From an uncultured Oscillospiraceae bacterium (GTDB lineage Bacteria > Bacillota > Clostridia > Oscillospirales > Ruminococcaceae), in contig CAJTTB010000003.1 of the NCBI GenBank assembly GCA_910579175.1, positions 62,001-126,000 on the forward strand: 64,000 nucleotides of DNA. The letters run 5' to 3'. Positions 17,149 to 26,858 of this stretch are shown piece by piece. Position 1 is the first letter of the stretch; each line of letters starts with the position of its first letter. A program made the translations under genes and the position numbers. The notes beneath the pieces were generated by a model, which had not been told where the DNA came from, did no database searches, and saw only the letters and a program-made list of their open reading frames with translations.

Positions 17149-18129
17149 TTAGAAAGAAATTTCATTTGCCATATCATATAACTCTTGTGGAAATGGCTTT
17201 TTCATACTCAATGCTTCTTGAATATCAAAATCAACCACTTCATCTTTTTGAATTCCAATCACGCGGTTTCCTACTCCCTGCTCTAACAACTCTACCGCAC
17301 GATAAGCCAACTGGCTTGCTAACACACGGTCACGTACAGTTGGATTTCCTCCGCGTTGAACATGACCTAAAATGGTTGTTCTAGATTCAATTCCGGTTGC
17401 TTGTTCTATTTTTTTAGCAATTTCTTCGGACTTTCCAATCCCTTCAGCTACTAAAATAATAAAATTCTGTTTTCCAAGTTTGCGGGCAATTGTAATTTTT
17501 TCAATCACTTTATCCAGATCAACTTCTATTTCAGGCACTAAAATACAGGTCGCACCGCAAGCAATACCGGCATTTAATGCAATATAACCGGCATGGCGTC
17601 CCATTACTTCTACCACGTTGCATCGATCATGAGATTGAACTGTATCGCGAATTTTATCAACCATTTCCATAGCGGTATTCATAGCAGTATCATAACCAAT
17701 TGTATAATCTGTGCTGGCAATATCATTGTCAATGGTACCAGGAAGACCAACACAGGGAATTCCCTCTTTGGATAAATCAGCAGCACCGCGGAAAGAACCA
17801 TCTCCACCAATTGCTACAATCCCATCAATTCCAGCATCTATACAATTGTTTTTTGCTTTTAATACGCCTTCGGGCTCTTTAAACTCCAAACAGCGTGCCG
17901 TATATAGAATCGTTCCTCCTCGATGAATGATATCAGAAACAGAACGCATATTCATTTCAATCATATCACCGTTAATTAGTCCATTATATCCCCTTTTAAT
18001 GCCAATTACACGCATTCCCTTTTTAATGGCAGCTCTTACAACACCACGAACTGCTGCATTCATTCCAGGCGCGTCTCCTCCACTTGTTAATACACCAATT
18101 GTTTTTTGTTTTGTTTCCATAACAGACAC
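17149..18129 (-). CDS. pfkA: ATP-dependent 6-phosphofructokinase
   Basis: Glycolytic enzyme that phosphorylates fructose 6-phosphate at C1. At 326 residues it matches the short bacterial PfkA. Visible motifs are TSGGDAPGMNAAVRG (ATP site), GTIDNDIASTDYTIGYDTA (catalytic Asp and base), EVMGRHAGYIAL (substrate binding) and GHVQRGGNPTVRDRVLA near the C-terminus. The Gly in GGDGS rather than the Asp seen in PPi-dependent forms supports ATP use. It follows dnaE on the same strand by 92 bases, an order frequent in Clostridia. Confidence 0.96.
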   Translation of the reverse strand: MSVMETKQKTIGVLTSGGDAPGMNAAVRGVVRAAIKKGMRVIGIKRGYNGLINGDMIEMNMRSVSDIIHRGGTILYTARCLEFKEPEGVLKAKNNCIDAGIDGIVAIGGDGSFRGAADLSKEGIPCVGLPGTIDNDIASTDYTIGYDTAMNTAMEMVDKIRDTVQSHDRCNVVEVMGRHAGYIALNAGIACGATCILVPEIEVDLDKVIEKITIARKLGKQNFIILVAEGIGKSEEIAKKIEQATGIESRTTILGHVQRGGNPTVRDRVLASQLAYRAVELLEQGVGNRVIGIQKDEVVDFDIQEALSMKKPFPQELYDMANEISF

Positions 18130-18221
18130 CTTCTCTTTTCATATAGTATAATTACACTATCCAATCATATTTTAACATATTTTAGAAAACTGTCAACTGC
18201 AAAATCCAGATTTTACAGTTT

Positions 18222-21200
18222 TTACAATTTCATTACAACATTATTGCTTGATAACAGTTCCTTTAATTGCGCTAATAATAAATTACTTGCATTCACTTTA
18301 TATTCTCTCATATAGTGATAGCAATTTCTATCTGCAAAATAAAAATACACATCTTGATTTCCCAAATTGCATTGTAACAATTCTTTCACTCGTTGAATTT
18401 GCTTATCTTCAAAGGATTGAAATTTTAAAAAAAGACCTACTTTCTTTTTGGGAGCCTGTGTTTTGGGTTCTTCTAATGTCAACTCTCCCAAGGAATCCAA
18501 ATCACAAATGTTCTCACAAACCAATCTGGGGACTTGTTCATCCCTTATCGACAATCTACCTGCTACTAAAATAATATTTCCTTCCTTTAAAAACTGCTGA
18601 CTTCTGGTGTATACTTTTGCAAACACCACCGCTTCTATAGATGAGGTTTTATCCTCTAGTTGAATTAAAGCCATTTTGGTCTGATTGCGCGTATTCATCA
18701 CTTTTAAGCGCTGTATTACGCCTAAAAAACGAACTGGTTTTCCCTCTAGCTGATGAAGATCATGCTCCTCTGTCTGCATAAAGGTTATGATTTGATGTGT
18801 TTGAATTGTCTGAGGCACCTCGTCCAAAGGATGACCAGAAACATAAAGTCCCACCGTCTCTTTTTCCATTGCCAACAATTGTGCAGCTGGATACTCTGCT
18901 ACAGAAGATACTGTATAATCAATCTGTTGTTGTGCTCCCATAGCAAATAAATTCATCTGTCCTTCTATATTTTTGCGCTTTATCTCATCAATTTCCTCTA
19001 CAATTCTTTCATAAGAATTCATCATTTCATGACGATTGTGCGGAAAATCATCAAATGCACCAGACTGAATCAGACTTTCAATAGCGCGCTTATTAACCTC
19101 CTTTCCATACATTCTTTGACAAAAATCAGGTAGAGAAACAAAATTTCCATGTGCTTGGCGCTCTTCAATGATTTTTAAAATAACGCCTTTTCCCAAATTT
19201 TTAATTGCTAACAATCCAAAATTAATATCTGTACCATGTACTGTAAATTCCAACTCACTGACATTTACATTTGGGGGTAATATCCGAATCTGATTATTTT
19301 TACAATAATAAATATATTCATTGATTTTATCCGCATTGGACAATACACTTGACAACAGTGCTGCCATATATTCACTTTTATAATGGTATTTTAAATAGGC
19401 AGTCTGATAACAAATCACAGCATAAGCCGCTGCATGAGATTTATTAAAAGCATAAGAAGCAAAGCTGGACATTTCATCAAAAATTCGAATTGCAACTTTT
19501 TCGTCCACGCCGTTTGCGACTGCGCCTGAACATTCTACAGAACCATCTTCACGCTTTTTTCCATAAATAAAATGATGGCGTTCTTGTTCCATAATGGACG
19601 CCTTTTTCTTTGCCATCGCACGCCTTACCAAATCAGCACGTCCATAGGAATATCCTGCAAGCACCTGACACATCTGCATGACCTGCTCTTGATAGATAAC
19701 ACACCCATAAGTGACGTCTAAAATCGGTTTTAATAGTGGTGTATCATATTGAATATGTTCTGGATGATGTCGATTTTCAATATAGCGGGGAATGGATTCC
19801 ATCGGTCCAGGACGATAAAGGGAAATTACCGCGATAATGTCCTCGATATTCTGTGGTTTTAACTGGGTCATTACCCTTGTAACGCCCCTTGATTCCATCT
19901 GAAATACCCCTTCTGTATCACCATCTCCAAGCATTTCATAAATATTTTTATCATCTATTGGAATTTGTTCTACACGAAAATCCGGATGTTGTTTTTTGAT
20001 TTGCTCCTCACAGGCTTTGATCACAGTTAAGTTTCTCAGTCCCAAAAAGTCCATCTTTAATAGACCCAACTCTTCTAATGTTGTCATGGGAAATTGCGTC
20101 ACTACCGCTTCATCATTTTTCTGGACCGGCACATAACTGTCTACTGGATCTCGCGTAATCACCACACCAGCAGCATGGGTGGAGGCATGACGAGGCATTC
20201 CCTCCAATTTTCTTGCCATATCAATCACATCATGTGCGGTTTGGTCATTGGTATAGATATCTCGAAATTCTTTTGATTTTTCCAATGCCTTATCTAAGGT
20301 AATATTTAACTCGGTTGGAACCATTTTGGCAATCTGATTGACTGTTTGATAAGATATTCCCAAAGCCCGTCCAACATCGCGGATTGCCGCTTTTGCCGCC
20401 ATAGTACCAAAGGTAATAATTTGAGAAACATGGTCTGAACCATATTTACGCACAACATAATCAATCACCTGTTGACGTTTTTCAATGCAAAAGTCAACAT
20501 CAAAATCAGGCATACTAATGCGTTCTGGATTTAAAAATCGCTCAAACAACAAATCGTATTGAATGGGGTCAATCCCTGTAATGCCAATACAATAAGCCGC
20601 AATACTGCCTGTGCCAGAACCACGCCCCGGTCCCACTGGAATATTATGAGTCTTTGCATAATGAATAAAATCCGCCACAATCAAAAAATAATCAACATAT
20701 CCCATTTTGGATATAATATCCAATTCATAATTCAAACGCTCTATTAAACTTTCTTCTGGCTGCTCCCCATAAATGCGGTGAAAGCCTTCCCAGCACAATC
20801 GATAAAAATATGCCTGATTGTCCTCTCCATTGGGAGCAACAAAAAGCGGTAGTTTTGTCACACCAAACTCAAAATCAAAATGACATTTCTCTGCCACTTC
20901 AACAGTATTGGAGAGCGCACCTTCATAAACAGAAAACAACCTGTTCATTTCATCATAAGACTTTACATAAAATTCTTCTGTCTCAAACTCCAAATTTTTC
21001 CCTTGCCCATAGATGGTATTTGTCTGAATACACATCAGTACCGCTTGCGCTTTTGCATCCTCTTTATCAATATAATGACAGTCATTGGTTGCCACCATCT
21101 TGATGTTCAATTCCTTTGCCAAACGATACAATAAAGGCAAAATTTGCTGTTGTTTTTGAATCCCATGGTCTTGTAACTCAATATAATAATCTTCTCCAAA

Positions 21201-21695
21201 CAAGGACTGATAAAAACGAGCTGTCTGTAAGGCTTTTTGATAATCATTGTTTACCAGTGCTCTTGGAATCTCTCCCGCCAGACAAGCAGATAAACAGACC
21301 AGTCCTTCATGATGTTGTTCCAACAACTGATGATCTACTCTAGGACGACTGTAAAATCCCTCCAAATGACCCAATGACACCATTTTAATGAGATTTTGGT
21401 ATCCTGTTTGGTTTTTACAAAGTAAAATCAAATGTCCGGGACCTGTGTCAATTTTGTGCACTTTATCAAAACGTGTTCTAGGTGCTACATAGACTTCACA
21501 GCCAATAATTGGCTGAACGCCATTCGCTTTGCATTCTTTATAAAAATCCACTACACCATACATATTTCCATGGTCGGTGATTGCAACAGCTTTTTGTCCC
21601 AAATCCTTTACCTTTTGAACCAGTCTTTTAATTCGACAAGCTCCATCTAGTAAACTATATTCACTATGTACGTGAAGATGTACAAACTGCTCCAT
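18222..21695 (-). CDS. dnaE: DNA polymerase III alpha subunit (DnaE type)
   Basis: Replicative polymerase subunit. The 1,157-residue protein starts with a PHP domain (HLHVHSEYSLLDGACRI). It continues with the polymerase palm, with catalytic aspartates in MPDFDVDF near residue 396, the fingers region with RPGPMESIPRY and a tandem helix-hairpin-helix, and a C-terminal OB-fold (GVIQRLKVMNTRNQTKMALI). The length fits DnaE1. Gram-positives usually also carry PolC, which is not in this window. It sits between whiA and pfkA, the common Clostridial order. A weak hairpin overlaps its stop region. Confidence 0.97.
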   Translation of the reverse strand: MEQFVHLHVHSEYSLLDGACRIKRLVQKVKDLGQKAVAITDHGNMYGVVDFYKECKANGVQPIIGCEVYVAPRTRFDKVHKIDTGPGHLILLCKNQTGYQNLIKMVSLGHLEGFYSRPRVDHQLLEQHHEGLVCLSACLAGEIPRALVNNDYQKALQTARFYQSLFGEDYYIELQDHGIQKQQQILPLLYRLAKELNIKMVATNDCHYIDKEDAKAQAVLMCIQTNTIYGQGKNLEFETEEFYVKSYDEMNRLFSVYEGALSNTVEVAEKCHFDFEFGVTKLPLFVAPNGEDNQAYFYRLCWEGFHRIYGEQPEESLIERLNYELDIISKMGYVDYFLIVADFIHYAKTHNIPVGPGRGSGTGSIAAYCIGITGIDPIQYDLLFERFLNPERISMPDFDVDFCIEKRQQVIDYVVRKYGSDHVSQIITFGTMAAKAAIRDVGRALGISYQTVNQIAKMVPTELNITLDKALEKSKEFRDIYTNDQTAHDVIDMARKLEGMPRHASTHAAGVVITRDPVDSYVPVQKNDEAVVTQFPMTTLEELGLLKMDFLGLRNLTVIKACEEQIKKQHPDFRVEQIPIDDKNIYEMLGDGDTEGVFQMESRGVTRVMTQLKPQNIEDIIAVISLYRPGPMESIPRYIENRHHPEHIQYDTPLLKPILDVTYGCVIYQEQVMQMCQVLAGYSYGRADLVRRAMAKKKASIMEQERHHFIYGKKREDGSVECSGAVANGVDEKVAIRIFDEMSSFASYAFNKSHAAAYAVICYQTAYLKYHYKSEYMAALLSSVLSNADKINEYIYYCKNNQIRILPPNVNVSELEFTVHGTDINFGLLAIKNLGKGVILKIIEERQAHGNFVSLPDFCQRMYGKEVNKRAIESLIQSGAFDDFPHNRHEMMNSYERIVEEIDEIKRKNIEGQMNLFAMGAQQQIDYTVSSVAEYPAAQLLAMEKETVGLYVSGHPLDEVPQTIQTHQIITFMQTEEHDLHQLEGKPVRFLGVIQRLKVMNTRNQTKMALIQLEDKTSSIEAVVFAKVYTRSQQFLKEGNIILVAGRLSIRDEQVPRLVCENICDLDSLGELTLEEPKTQAPKKKVGLFLKFQSFEDKQIQRVKELLQCNLGNQDVYFYFADRNCYHYMREYKVNASNLLLAQLKELLSSNNVVMKL

Positions 21696-21905
21696 AATGC
21701 TCGATTGCTGAAAACCGATAAAAAGTAATTTATACTAGACCAATATATTTATATACATAGTCGCATTTTACTCTTTATCCCATGATACATTTTACAGCAA
21801 ACTTCTCCTTTCCTATTTCTAAACGCCCAATATGCGTTTGTATGTTTCAAAACAATCCTCTATTTAACATTCATACTTTTCAATCTTTTAAACCAATAAA
21901 TCGAC

Positions 21906-22232
21906 TCACTTACGAACCAAAAGAAAATCGCCCAAGCTCAACTGATAATGCTCGCCATCTTGTTTTTTATACTCTTCCCAGTCCTCTGTATGATCGGTTT
22001 CTTTATCAATCATAATACGATAGTAGGTAAATCCCCCATAGCCTTCTATATATGGAAGGGCATCTAAATGATAGTTACCTGCTTTATCCAAATGATTATC
22101 CTGTATCAACCTTAGCCAACCAATTGCTTTATCTATCTGTTGCAAATCCCGCAATCTCTCTTGTTCCCCATTTTTTAAAGCTGTCATCACCATTTCACGT
22201 TCTTTCTCAAGAAGTTTTATCGCATATTCCAT
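21906..22232 (-). CDS. Hypothetical protein between whiA and dnaE
   Basis: A 108-residue soluble protein that starts MEYAIKLLEKEREMVMTALK. I chose ATG 22232, with GGGGTG five bases upstream; a GTG five codons earlier is possible. The N-terminal half is a charged helix likely to be coiled-coil, and the rest is beta-rich with aromatics (YGGFTYYRIMI). I see no known domain. Its place in the conserved whiA-dnaE interval and good codon structure argue that it is real, but the role is unknown. Confidence 0.6.
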   Translation of the reverse strand: MEYAIKLLEKEREMVMTALKNGEQERLRDLQQIDKAIGWLRLIQDNHLDKAGNYHLDALPYIEGYGGFTYYRIMIDKETDHTEDWEEYKKQDGEHYQLSLGDFLLVRK

Positions 22233-22387
22233 CATATCACCCCACACCCCATATACAAAGTGTTATGTATCCACCCAATTTTACTAAAAACACAAAATCA
22301 AATTGGGGGCAGTTTTTATCTATATATTGGATTCTGATACAATTAGAGCAATTTTCATCAATTGACTCTAGCTGTTTTGCGTTTTGT

Positions 22388-23296
22388 TTATTGGATATCT
22401 TCACTTCTCAATTCCTGCGCAATCTTACAGAGCTTATTCAAACGATGATTCAACCCAGAACGAGATAACGGGAAAGGAATTTCCTGCATCAATTCATTCA
22501 AAGACAATTCCGGACAACGCAATCTTGTTTCGGCAATCTCTCTCAAATCATCTGACAAAAATCCTCTGCCTTTTTTTGCAAAGATAAATTCAATATCTTG
22601 TACCTGCTTCATCGACGCCTTCACTGTTTTTTGAATGTTGGCTGTTTCACAATTGGTCACTCGATTCACACGATTGCGTAATTCTTTTTCAATCTTGACA
22701 TTCATCAAATTCAGCGCATTTTTATGCGCTCCCATAATGGTCAAAATTTCCTCAATTGCCTCGCTGTCTTTTAAATAGAGAATATAACGATTCTTTCTCA
22801 TTACACTGTGAAACTCTAGCCCCGCCAATACCAATAATATAGACAACTGATTCGCAAGTTCTTTTTGTTTGATTTTAAATTCAAAGTGATATTCTTTTGC
22901 CGGATTGACAATTACCCCACAAGTCAAAAAAACTGCTCTTAAAAAAGAGGCTCTACAGCATTTTTTTTGATAAACCGAACAGTCAACCACATCTTTGAGC
23001 GCTTTGTCAAACAGGGTATAAAATACAGAAACATCCTCTGTTTCTTCCAGTTTTAACTCATAAAGGGGGTGTTTTTTTCGGTTGGGAAACACATTTACAA
23101 ATGAAGCAATCACTCCTGTCAATTCGACAATTTTTTGCGCTAGTAACGCGATGACTTTGCGATTATCTGTTTGAAACAATACATCATCATGGCGGTCTCC
23201 AAACAACAACATTGCATATACAAATGCAACGCTGCACTGTTTACAATGAAATTTTGCTTCACAAAGCTCCTCTTTTACAGATTGTGAATAGGTCAT
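22388..23296 (-). CDS. whiA: DNA-binding protein WhiA
   Basis: Sporulation and division-linked transcription factor of Gram-positives. The 302-residue protein has the N-terminal LAGLIDADG-derived domain, with MTYSQSVKEELCEAKFHCKQ at the start. A C-terminal helix-turn-helix follows, with LREIAETRLRCPELSLNELM and FPLSRSGLNHRLNKL. In Bacillus it affects chromosome segregation and cell division. Its ATG is 13 bases from the rapZ stop, so the two are co-transcribed; murB-rapZ-whiA is a widespread order. Confidence 0.95.
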   Translation of the reverse strand: MTYSQSVKEELCEAKFHCKQCSVAFVYAMLLFGDRHDDVLFQTDNRKVIALLAQKIVELTGVIASFVNVFPNRKKHPLYELKLEETEDVSVFYTLFDKALKDVVDCSVYQKKCCRASFLRAVFLTCGVIVNPAKEYHFEFKIKQKELANQLSILLVLAGLEFHSVMRKNRYILYLKDSEAIEEILTIMGAHKNALNLMNVKIEKELRNRVNRVTNCETANIQKTVKASMKQVQDIEFIFAKKGRGFLSDDLREIAETRLRCPELSLNELMQEIPFPLSRSGLNHRLNKLCKIAQELRSEDIQ

Positions 23297-23309
23297 CTGC
23301 CAACATCCT

Positions 23310-24167
23310 TTATTTTGTAATATCGCGATGGTTTACAGTTACCTTTTTATCTTCATCCAATAAATTTCGACATAATTTTTCTGCAAAGGTAACAGAACGA
23401 TGTTTTCCTCCAGTACAACCAAAGGCAATCACCAATTGACTTTTCCCTTCCGCAACATATAAGGGAATTAAATAATCAATCAAATCCTTTATCTTTTGGT
23501 ATAATTCTTGAGATTGCTTCCAGCTCATCACATATTCACTTACTTCTGAATCAATCCCTGTCTTATACTTTAATTCATCGATATAAAATGGATTAGGTAA
23601 ACAGCGTACATCAAATACCAAATCCGCTTCGCTTGGATAACCATGTTTAAACCCAAAAGACATACAGTTGATTAACATTCCATTTGTAATATAGTCCAAA
23701 AAGATACTGGAAATTTTTTCTTTTAACTGCATTACAGATAAATGTGTTGTATCCACAATATAATGCGCCCGCTGTCTGGCGTCGGACAATAATTCTCTTT
23801 CCTTTTGAATTGCTTTTTCAATGGATGGATTCTGTTCGTCAATTAAGGGATGTTTTCTTCTCGTTTCTTTATATCTGCGCATCAAAACATCATCGTCACA
23901 ATCTAAAAACAAGAGTTTATATTCCACTTTTTCTACATCAAAACGAGTCAATTCCGCTCCCAAATCGCGAAACATCATCTTGGCTCTTGCATCTACTACA
24001 ATTGCCATTTTATTGATTGCCCCATCAGACTGCCCTGCCAATTCTGCAAATTTTGCAATCAACTTGACAGGCATATTATCCACACAATAATAACCAATAT
24101 CCTCCATGGTATCAATTACACGAGACTTTCCCGCACCAGACATTCCGGTAATGATAATCATTTCCAT
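23310..24167 (-). CDS. rapZ: RNase adapter protein RapZ (YvcJ)
   Basis: P-loop nucleotide-binding protein of the RapZ/YvcJ family; it binds UDP-GlcNAc or nucleotides and in some bacteria guides RNase E, although Firmicutes use it differently. The 285-residue protein carries Walker A GMSGAGKS, then TMEDIGYYCVDNMP, and the C-terminal block IAFGCTGGKHRSVTFAEKL that defines the family. Located between murB and whiA on the same strand, 14 bases from murB. Confidence 0.95.
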   Translation of the reverse strand: MEMIIITGMSGAGKSRVIDTMEDIGYYCVDNMPVKLIAKFAELAGQSDGAINKMAIVVDARAKMMFRDLGAELTRFDVEKVEYKLLFLDCDDDVLMRRYKETRRKHPLIDEQNPSIEKAIQKERELLSDARQRAHYIVDTTHLSVMQLKEKISSIFLDYITNGMLINCMSFGFKHGYPSEADLVFDVRCLPNPFYIDELKYKTGIDSEVSEYVMSWKQSQELYQKIKDLIDYLIPLYVAEGKSQLVIAFGCTGGKHRSVTFAEKLCRNLLDEDKKVTVNHRDITK

Positions 24168-24181
24168 CTTTTTTCATCCTT

Positions 24182-25102
24182 TCATCTTAGGGAATCTGCA
24201 ATATATTTCACTTCACATTCCAACTCAATACCAGTTTGTCTTTTTACTTCATCCTGTACAATTTGAATCAGATCCAATACATCCTGACAGCTTGCATGAT
24301 GATAATTGATTACAAACCCACTGTGTTTGGTGCTCACCTGAGCGCCTCCAACGGTTCTTCCTTTGAGTCCACAATCTTCAATCAGTTTTGCTGCAAAAGC
24401 ATTTGGTGGGCGTTTAAAGGTGCTCCCTGCACTGGGATATTCCAAAGGTTGCTTGGTTTTTCTGCGATTTAAAATATCTTCCATTGTTGCTTGAATGTTA
24501 CTTTGTTCTCCTTTTTGAAGCTGAAATACCGCCTTTACAATACAATTTTTGGTACCAGTATAAATACTATGGCGATAGGAAAGATTTAGTTGATCCGCGT
24601 TGAGCTGTTGTAACTCCCCTTCTGGAGAAAGATGTTCTACAGCGAATAAAACATCCTTTATCTCTCCTCCATAAGCGCCTGCATTCATATACACAGCACC
24701 TCCAACGGTCGCTGGTATTCCATAGGCAAATTCTAAACCTGTCAAAGAATGCTCACAAGCAAAACGACAGACCTTCATCAAACTCGCTCCAGCATCCGCT
24801 TCAATTCGATCGCCATCAAGCAATCGAATACCGGAAAACTGTTTATTAAATACCAATACAACCCCCTGATAACCATTATCTGATACCAATACATTAGAAC
24901 CATTTCCCAAAATTAAATAGGGCACATCAAACTGCTTACAATCAGATAGTAGCATTTGTATTTGTGTTATGGTCTTGGGAAAAACCACGATTCTTCCATC
25001 TCCTCCAATTTTAAAGGATGTATAATTTGCCAATGGGCTATTTATCTCAAAGGAAATTTGCTGTTCGTGCAACAAGGCTTCTATGGATTTAAAATCTATC
25101 AT
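24182..25102 (-). CDS. murB: UDP-N-acetylmuramate dehydrogenase
   Basis: FAD enzyme that reduces UDP-GlcNAc-enolpyruvate in peptidoglycan precursor synthesis. The 306-residue protein shows NYTSFKIGGDGRIVVFPKT (FAD binding), YGIPATVGGAVYMNAGAYGG, and YPSAGSTFKRP, where the Ser is the proton donor of class II MurB. First gene of murB-rapZ-whiA. The start at 25102 is the first ATG of the conserved region. Confidence 0.95.
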   Translation of the reverse strand: MIDFKSIEALLHEQQISFEINSPLANYTSFKIGGDGRIVVFPKTITQIQMLLSDCKQFDVPYLILGNGSNVLVSDNGYQGVVLVFNKQFSGIRLLDGDRIEADAGASLMKVCRFACEHSLTGLEFAYGIPATVGGAVYMNAGAYGGEIKDVLFAVEHLSPEGELQQLNADQLNLSYRHSIYTGTKNCIVKAVFQLQKGEQSNIQATMEDILNRRKTKQPLEYPSAGSTFKRPPNAFAAKLIEDCGLKGRTVGGAQVSTKHSGFVINYHHASCQDVLDLIQIVQDEVKRQTGIELECEVKYIADSLR

Positions 25103-25303
25103 TGGTATCCTCCAAACTTATCATCTGTTTACTTTTAAAATTTATATTCGATATGATTATTATTATACTTGATACCTTTCGAATAATCAAATAAAATATC
25201 AATTTCTTATCTGCAACGACAGATATATTTTCACTTTATTTGACATTTCTATAGATTCCCAGTAAACTAATAATCATCTTTTATTCTTTTATGGGAGTTT
25301 TTT

Positions 25304-26248
25304 ATGAATCATATATTTCCTTTTTCAGACGACAACAAGCGATATCATACCTGGAATTATCACTTGCGGCACCAATTTCACTCTAAAGTATTTAAAGTGT
25401 CTTTAAATGCGGGCTTTACCTGTCCCAATATCGACGGGAGTAAAGGAGTGGGCGGATGTACCTATTGCTCTGACGCTGGTAGCGGAGATTTTGCTGGAAA
25501 TCCTCAACAATCTCTTGCTGTTCAATTTGATACAATCAAAGAAAAACTACATCAAAAATGGCCACAGGCAAAATATATTGCCTACTTTCAGGCACATACC
25601 AACACATATGCCCCGCTTGCGGTACTCAAACAGTGCTATGAGCAGGTATTACAATTTGACAATGTAGTTGGTCTGAGCATTGCTACACGGGCAGATTGTA
25701 TTACAGAAGAAATTGCGGATTATCTTGCCCAACTAAGCCAAAAAACCTATTTAATTGTAGAGCTTGGACTACAAAGCTATTTTGATAAAACCGGAGAGCG
25801 TATCAATCGCTGTCACACCTATGCCGATTTTTTACAGGGTTATGAGCGATTGCGCCAAAGAAATATTTTGGTTTGCGTTCATATCATCAACGGTCTACCC
25901 GGAGAAACACCCAAAATGATGCTTGAAACGGTCAGACAACTTTCTCAATTGGAGATACACTGTATCAAAATCCATCTACTTCATGTACTAAAACATACTA
26001 AAATCGCAAAACAGTTACAACAAAAACAATTTGATTTGCTCACACTGGAAGAATATGTAAAAATCGTCTGCGACCAATTGGAACTGCTCCCCCCAGAAGT
26101 AATTATTCAGCGCATTACAGGCGACGCAGACAAAGAAAAATTAATTGGTCCGCTATGGAGTTTAAAAAAATTTGTAGTGATGAACGAAATTGACAAAGAA
26201 TTGGTGCGCCGAAACTCTTTTCAGGGAATTCACTATCAGAAAGGATAA
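25304..26248 (+). CDS. Radical SAM protein of the TIGR01212 family
   Basis: Radical S-adenosylmethionine enzyme of uncertain reaction. The 314-residue protein carries the iron-sulfur cysteines in FTCPNIDGSKGVGGCTYCS, a spacing typical of TIGR01212/YtqA rather than the classic CxxxCxxC. Then come AGSGDFAGNPQQS and a TIM-barrel-like body with LGLQSYFDKTGERINR. In other Firmicutes the same pair, ytqA and ytqB, occurs side by side and is linked to tRNA modification; that role is inference here. It starts a plus-strand pair; the methyltransferase gene follows after nine bases. Confidence 0.88.
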   Translation: MNHIFPFSDDNKRYHTWNYHLRHQFHSKVFKVSLNAGFTCPNIDGSKGVGGCTYCSDAGSGDFAGNPQQSLAVQFDTIKEKLHQKWPQAKYIAYFQAHTNTYAPLAVLKQCYEQVLQFDNVVGLSIATRADCITEEIADYLAQLSQKTYLIVELGLQSYFDKTGERINRCHTYADFLQGYERLRQRNILVCVHIINGLPGETPKMMLETVRQLSQLEIHCIKIHLLHVLKHTKIAKQLQQKQFDLLTLEEYVKIVCDQLELLPPEVIIQRITGDADKEKLIGPLWSLKKFVVMNEIDKELVRRNSFQGIHYQKG

Positions 26249-26257
26249 AAAAACAAC

Positions 26258-26812
26258 ATGCAGCTTATTTTGGATTTTGCAAAGACATTATTGCTTTCCC
26301 ATCTCAAAGAAGATGGTATTTATGTTGACTTTACCATGGGCAATGGATTTGATACCCTATTTCTGGCAGAACATACCAATGGGGACATCTATGCTTTTGA
26401 CATTCAACAAACCGCCATCGAGAATACAACCAAACTGTTAAAACAACATCAAATCAACCATGTAAATTTGATTTTAGACAGTCACAGCAATCTAAAACAG
26501 TATTTACAACAACCCATTGATGCTGGTATCTTTAATCTGGGATATCTTCCCAATGGGGACAAATCCATCACAACCCGTACAGAAACCACTTTAACTGCCG
26601 TACAATCGGCACTCGAACTCTTATCAGACACTGGTATTTTGGTCATTGTATTATATCCCGGACATATGCAGGGAAAAACAGAAAGTCTTCAAGTGGAAGA
26701 CTTTTGTAAAAAATTAAATGCTAGCGCTTATCATGTGTTAAAATATGATTTCATCAACCAAAATCATCCACCCTATCTGATTGCAATTAAAAAACGTCAT
26801 CTAAAAAAATAA
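26258..26812 (+). CDS. Class I SAM-dependent methyltransferase, YtqB-like
   Basis: A 184-residue methyltransferase with the SAM-binding strand VDFTMGNGFDTLFLAEHTNG and Asp-rich loop (YAFDIQQTAI). The FNLGYLPNGDKSI motif matches the rRNA methylase-like YtqB family, which has been linked with tRNA mnm5U modification. It overlaps a radical SAM gene's operon and ends within a bidirectional terminator shared with htpG on the opposite strand. Substrate not certain from sequence alone. Confidence 0.85.
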   Translation: MQLILDFAKTLLLSHLKEDGIYVDFTMGNGFDTLFLAEHTNGDIYAFDIQQTAIENTTKLLKQHQINHVNLILDSHSNLKQYLQQPIDAGIFNLGYLPNGDKSITTRTETTLTAVQSALELLSDTGILVIVLYPGHMQGKTESLQVEDFCKKLNASAYHVLKYDFINQNHPPYLIAIKKRHLKK

Positions 26813-26848
26813 GTATTTGTTGGTATTTCAACAAATACTTATTTTACT
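26804..26848. terminator. Bidirectional terminator between ytqB-like gene and htpG
   Basis: A 16-bp perfect stem (26807-26822 with 26829-26844) with A- and T-rich flanks serves two converging genes; the methyltransferase stop codon lies inside the left arm. Confidence 0.88.
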
Positions 26849-26858
26849 TTATCATGAT

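Noticed and set aside
22052..22468. 138-residue open frame on the plus strand
   Set aside because: Overlaps two minus-strand genes and has no start signal or recognisable domain.
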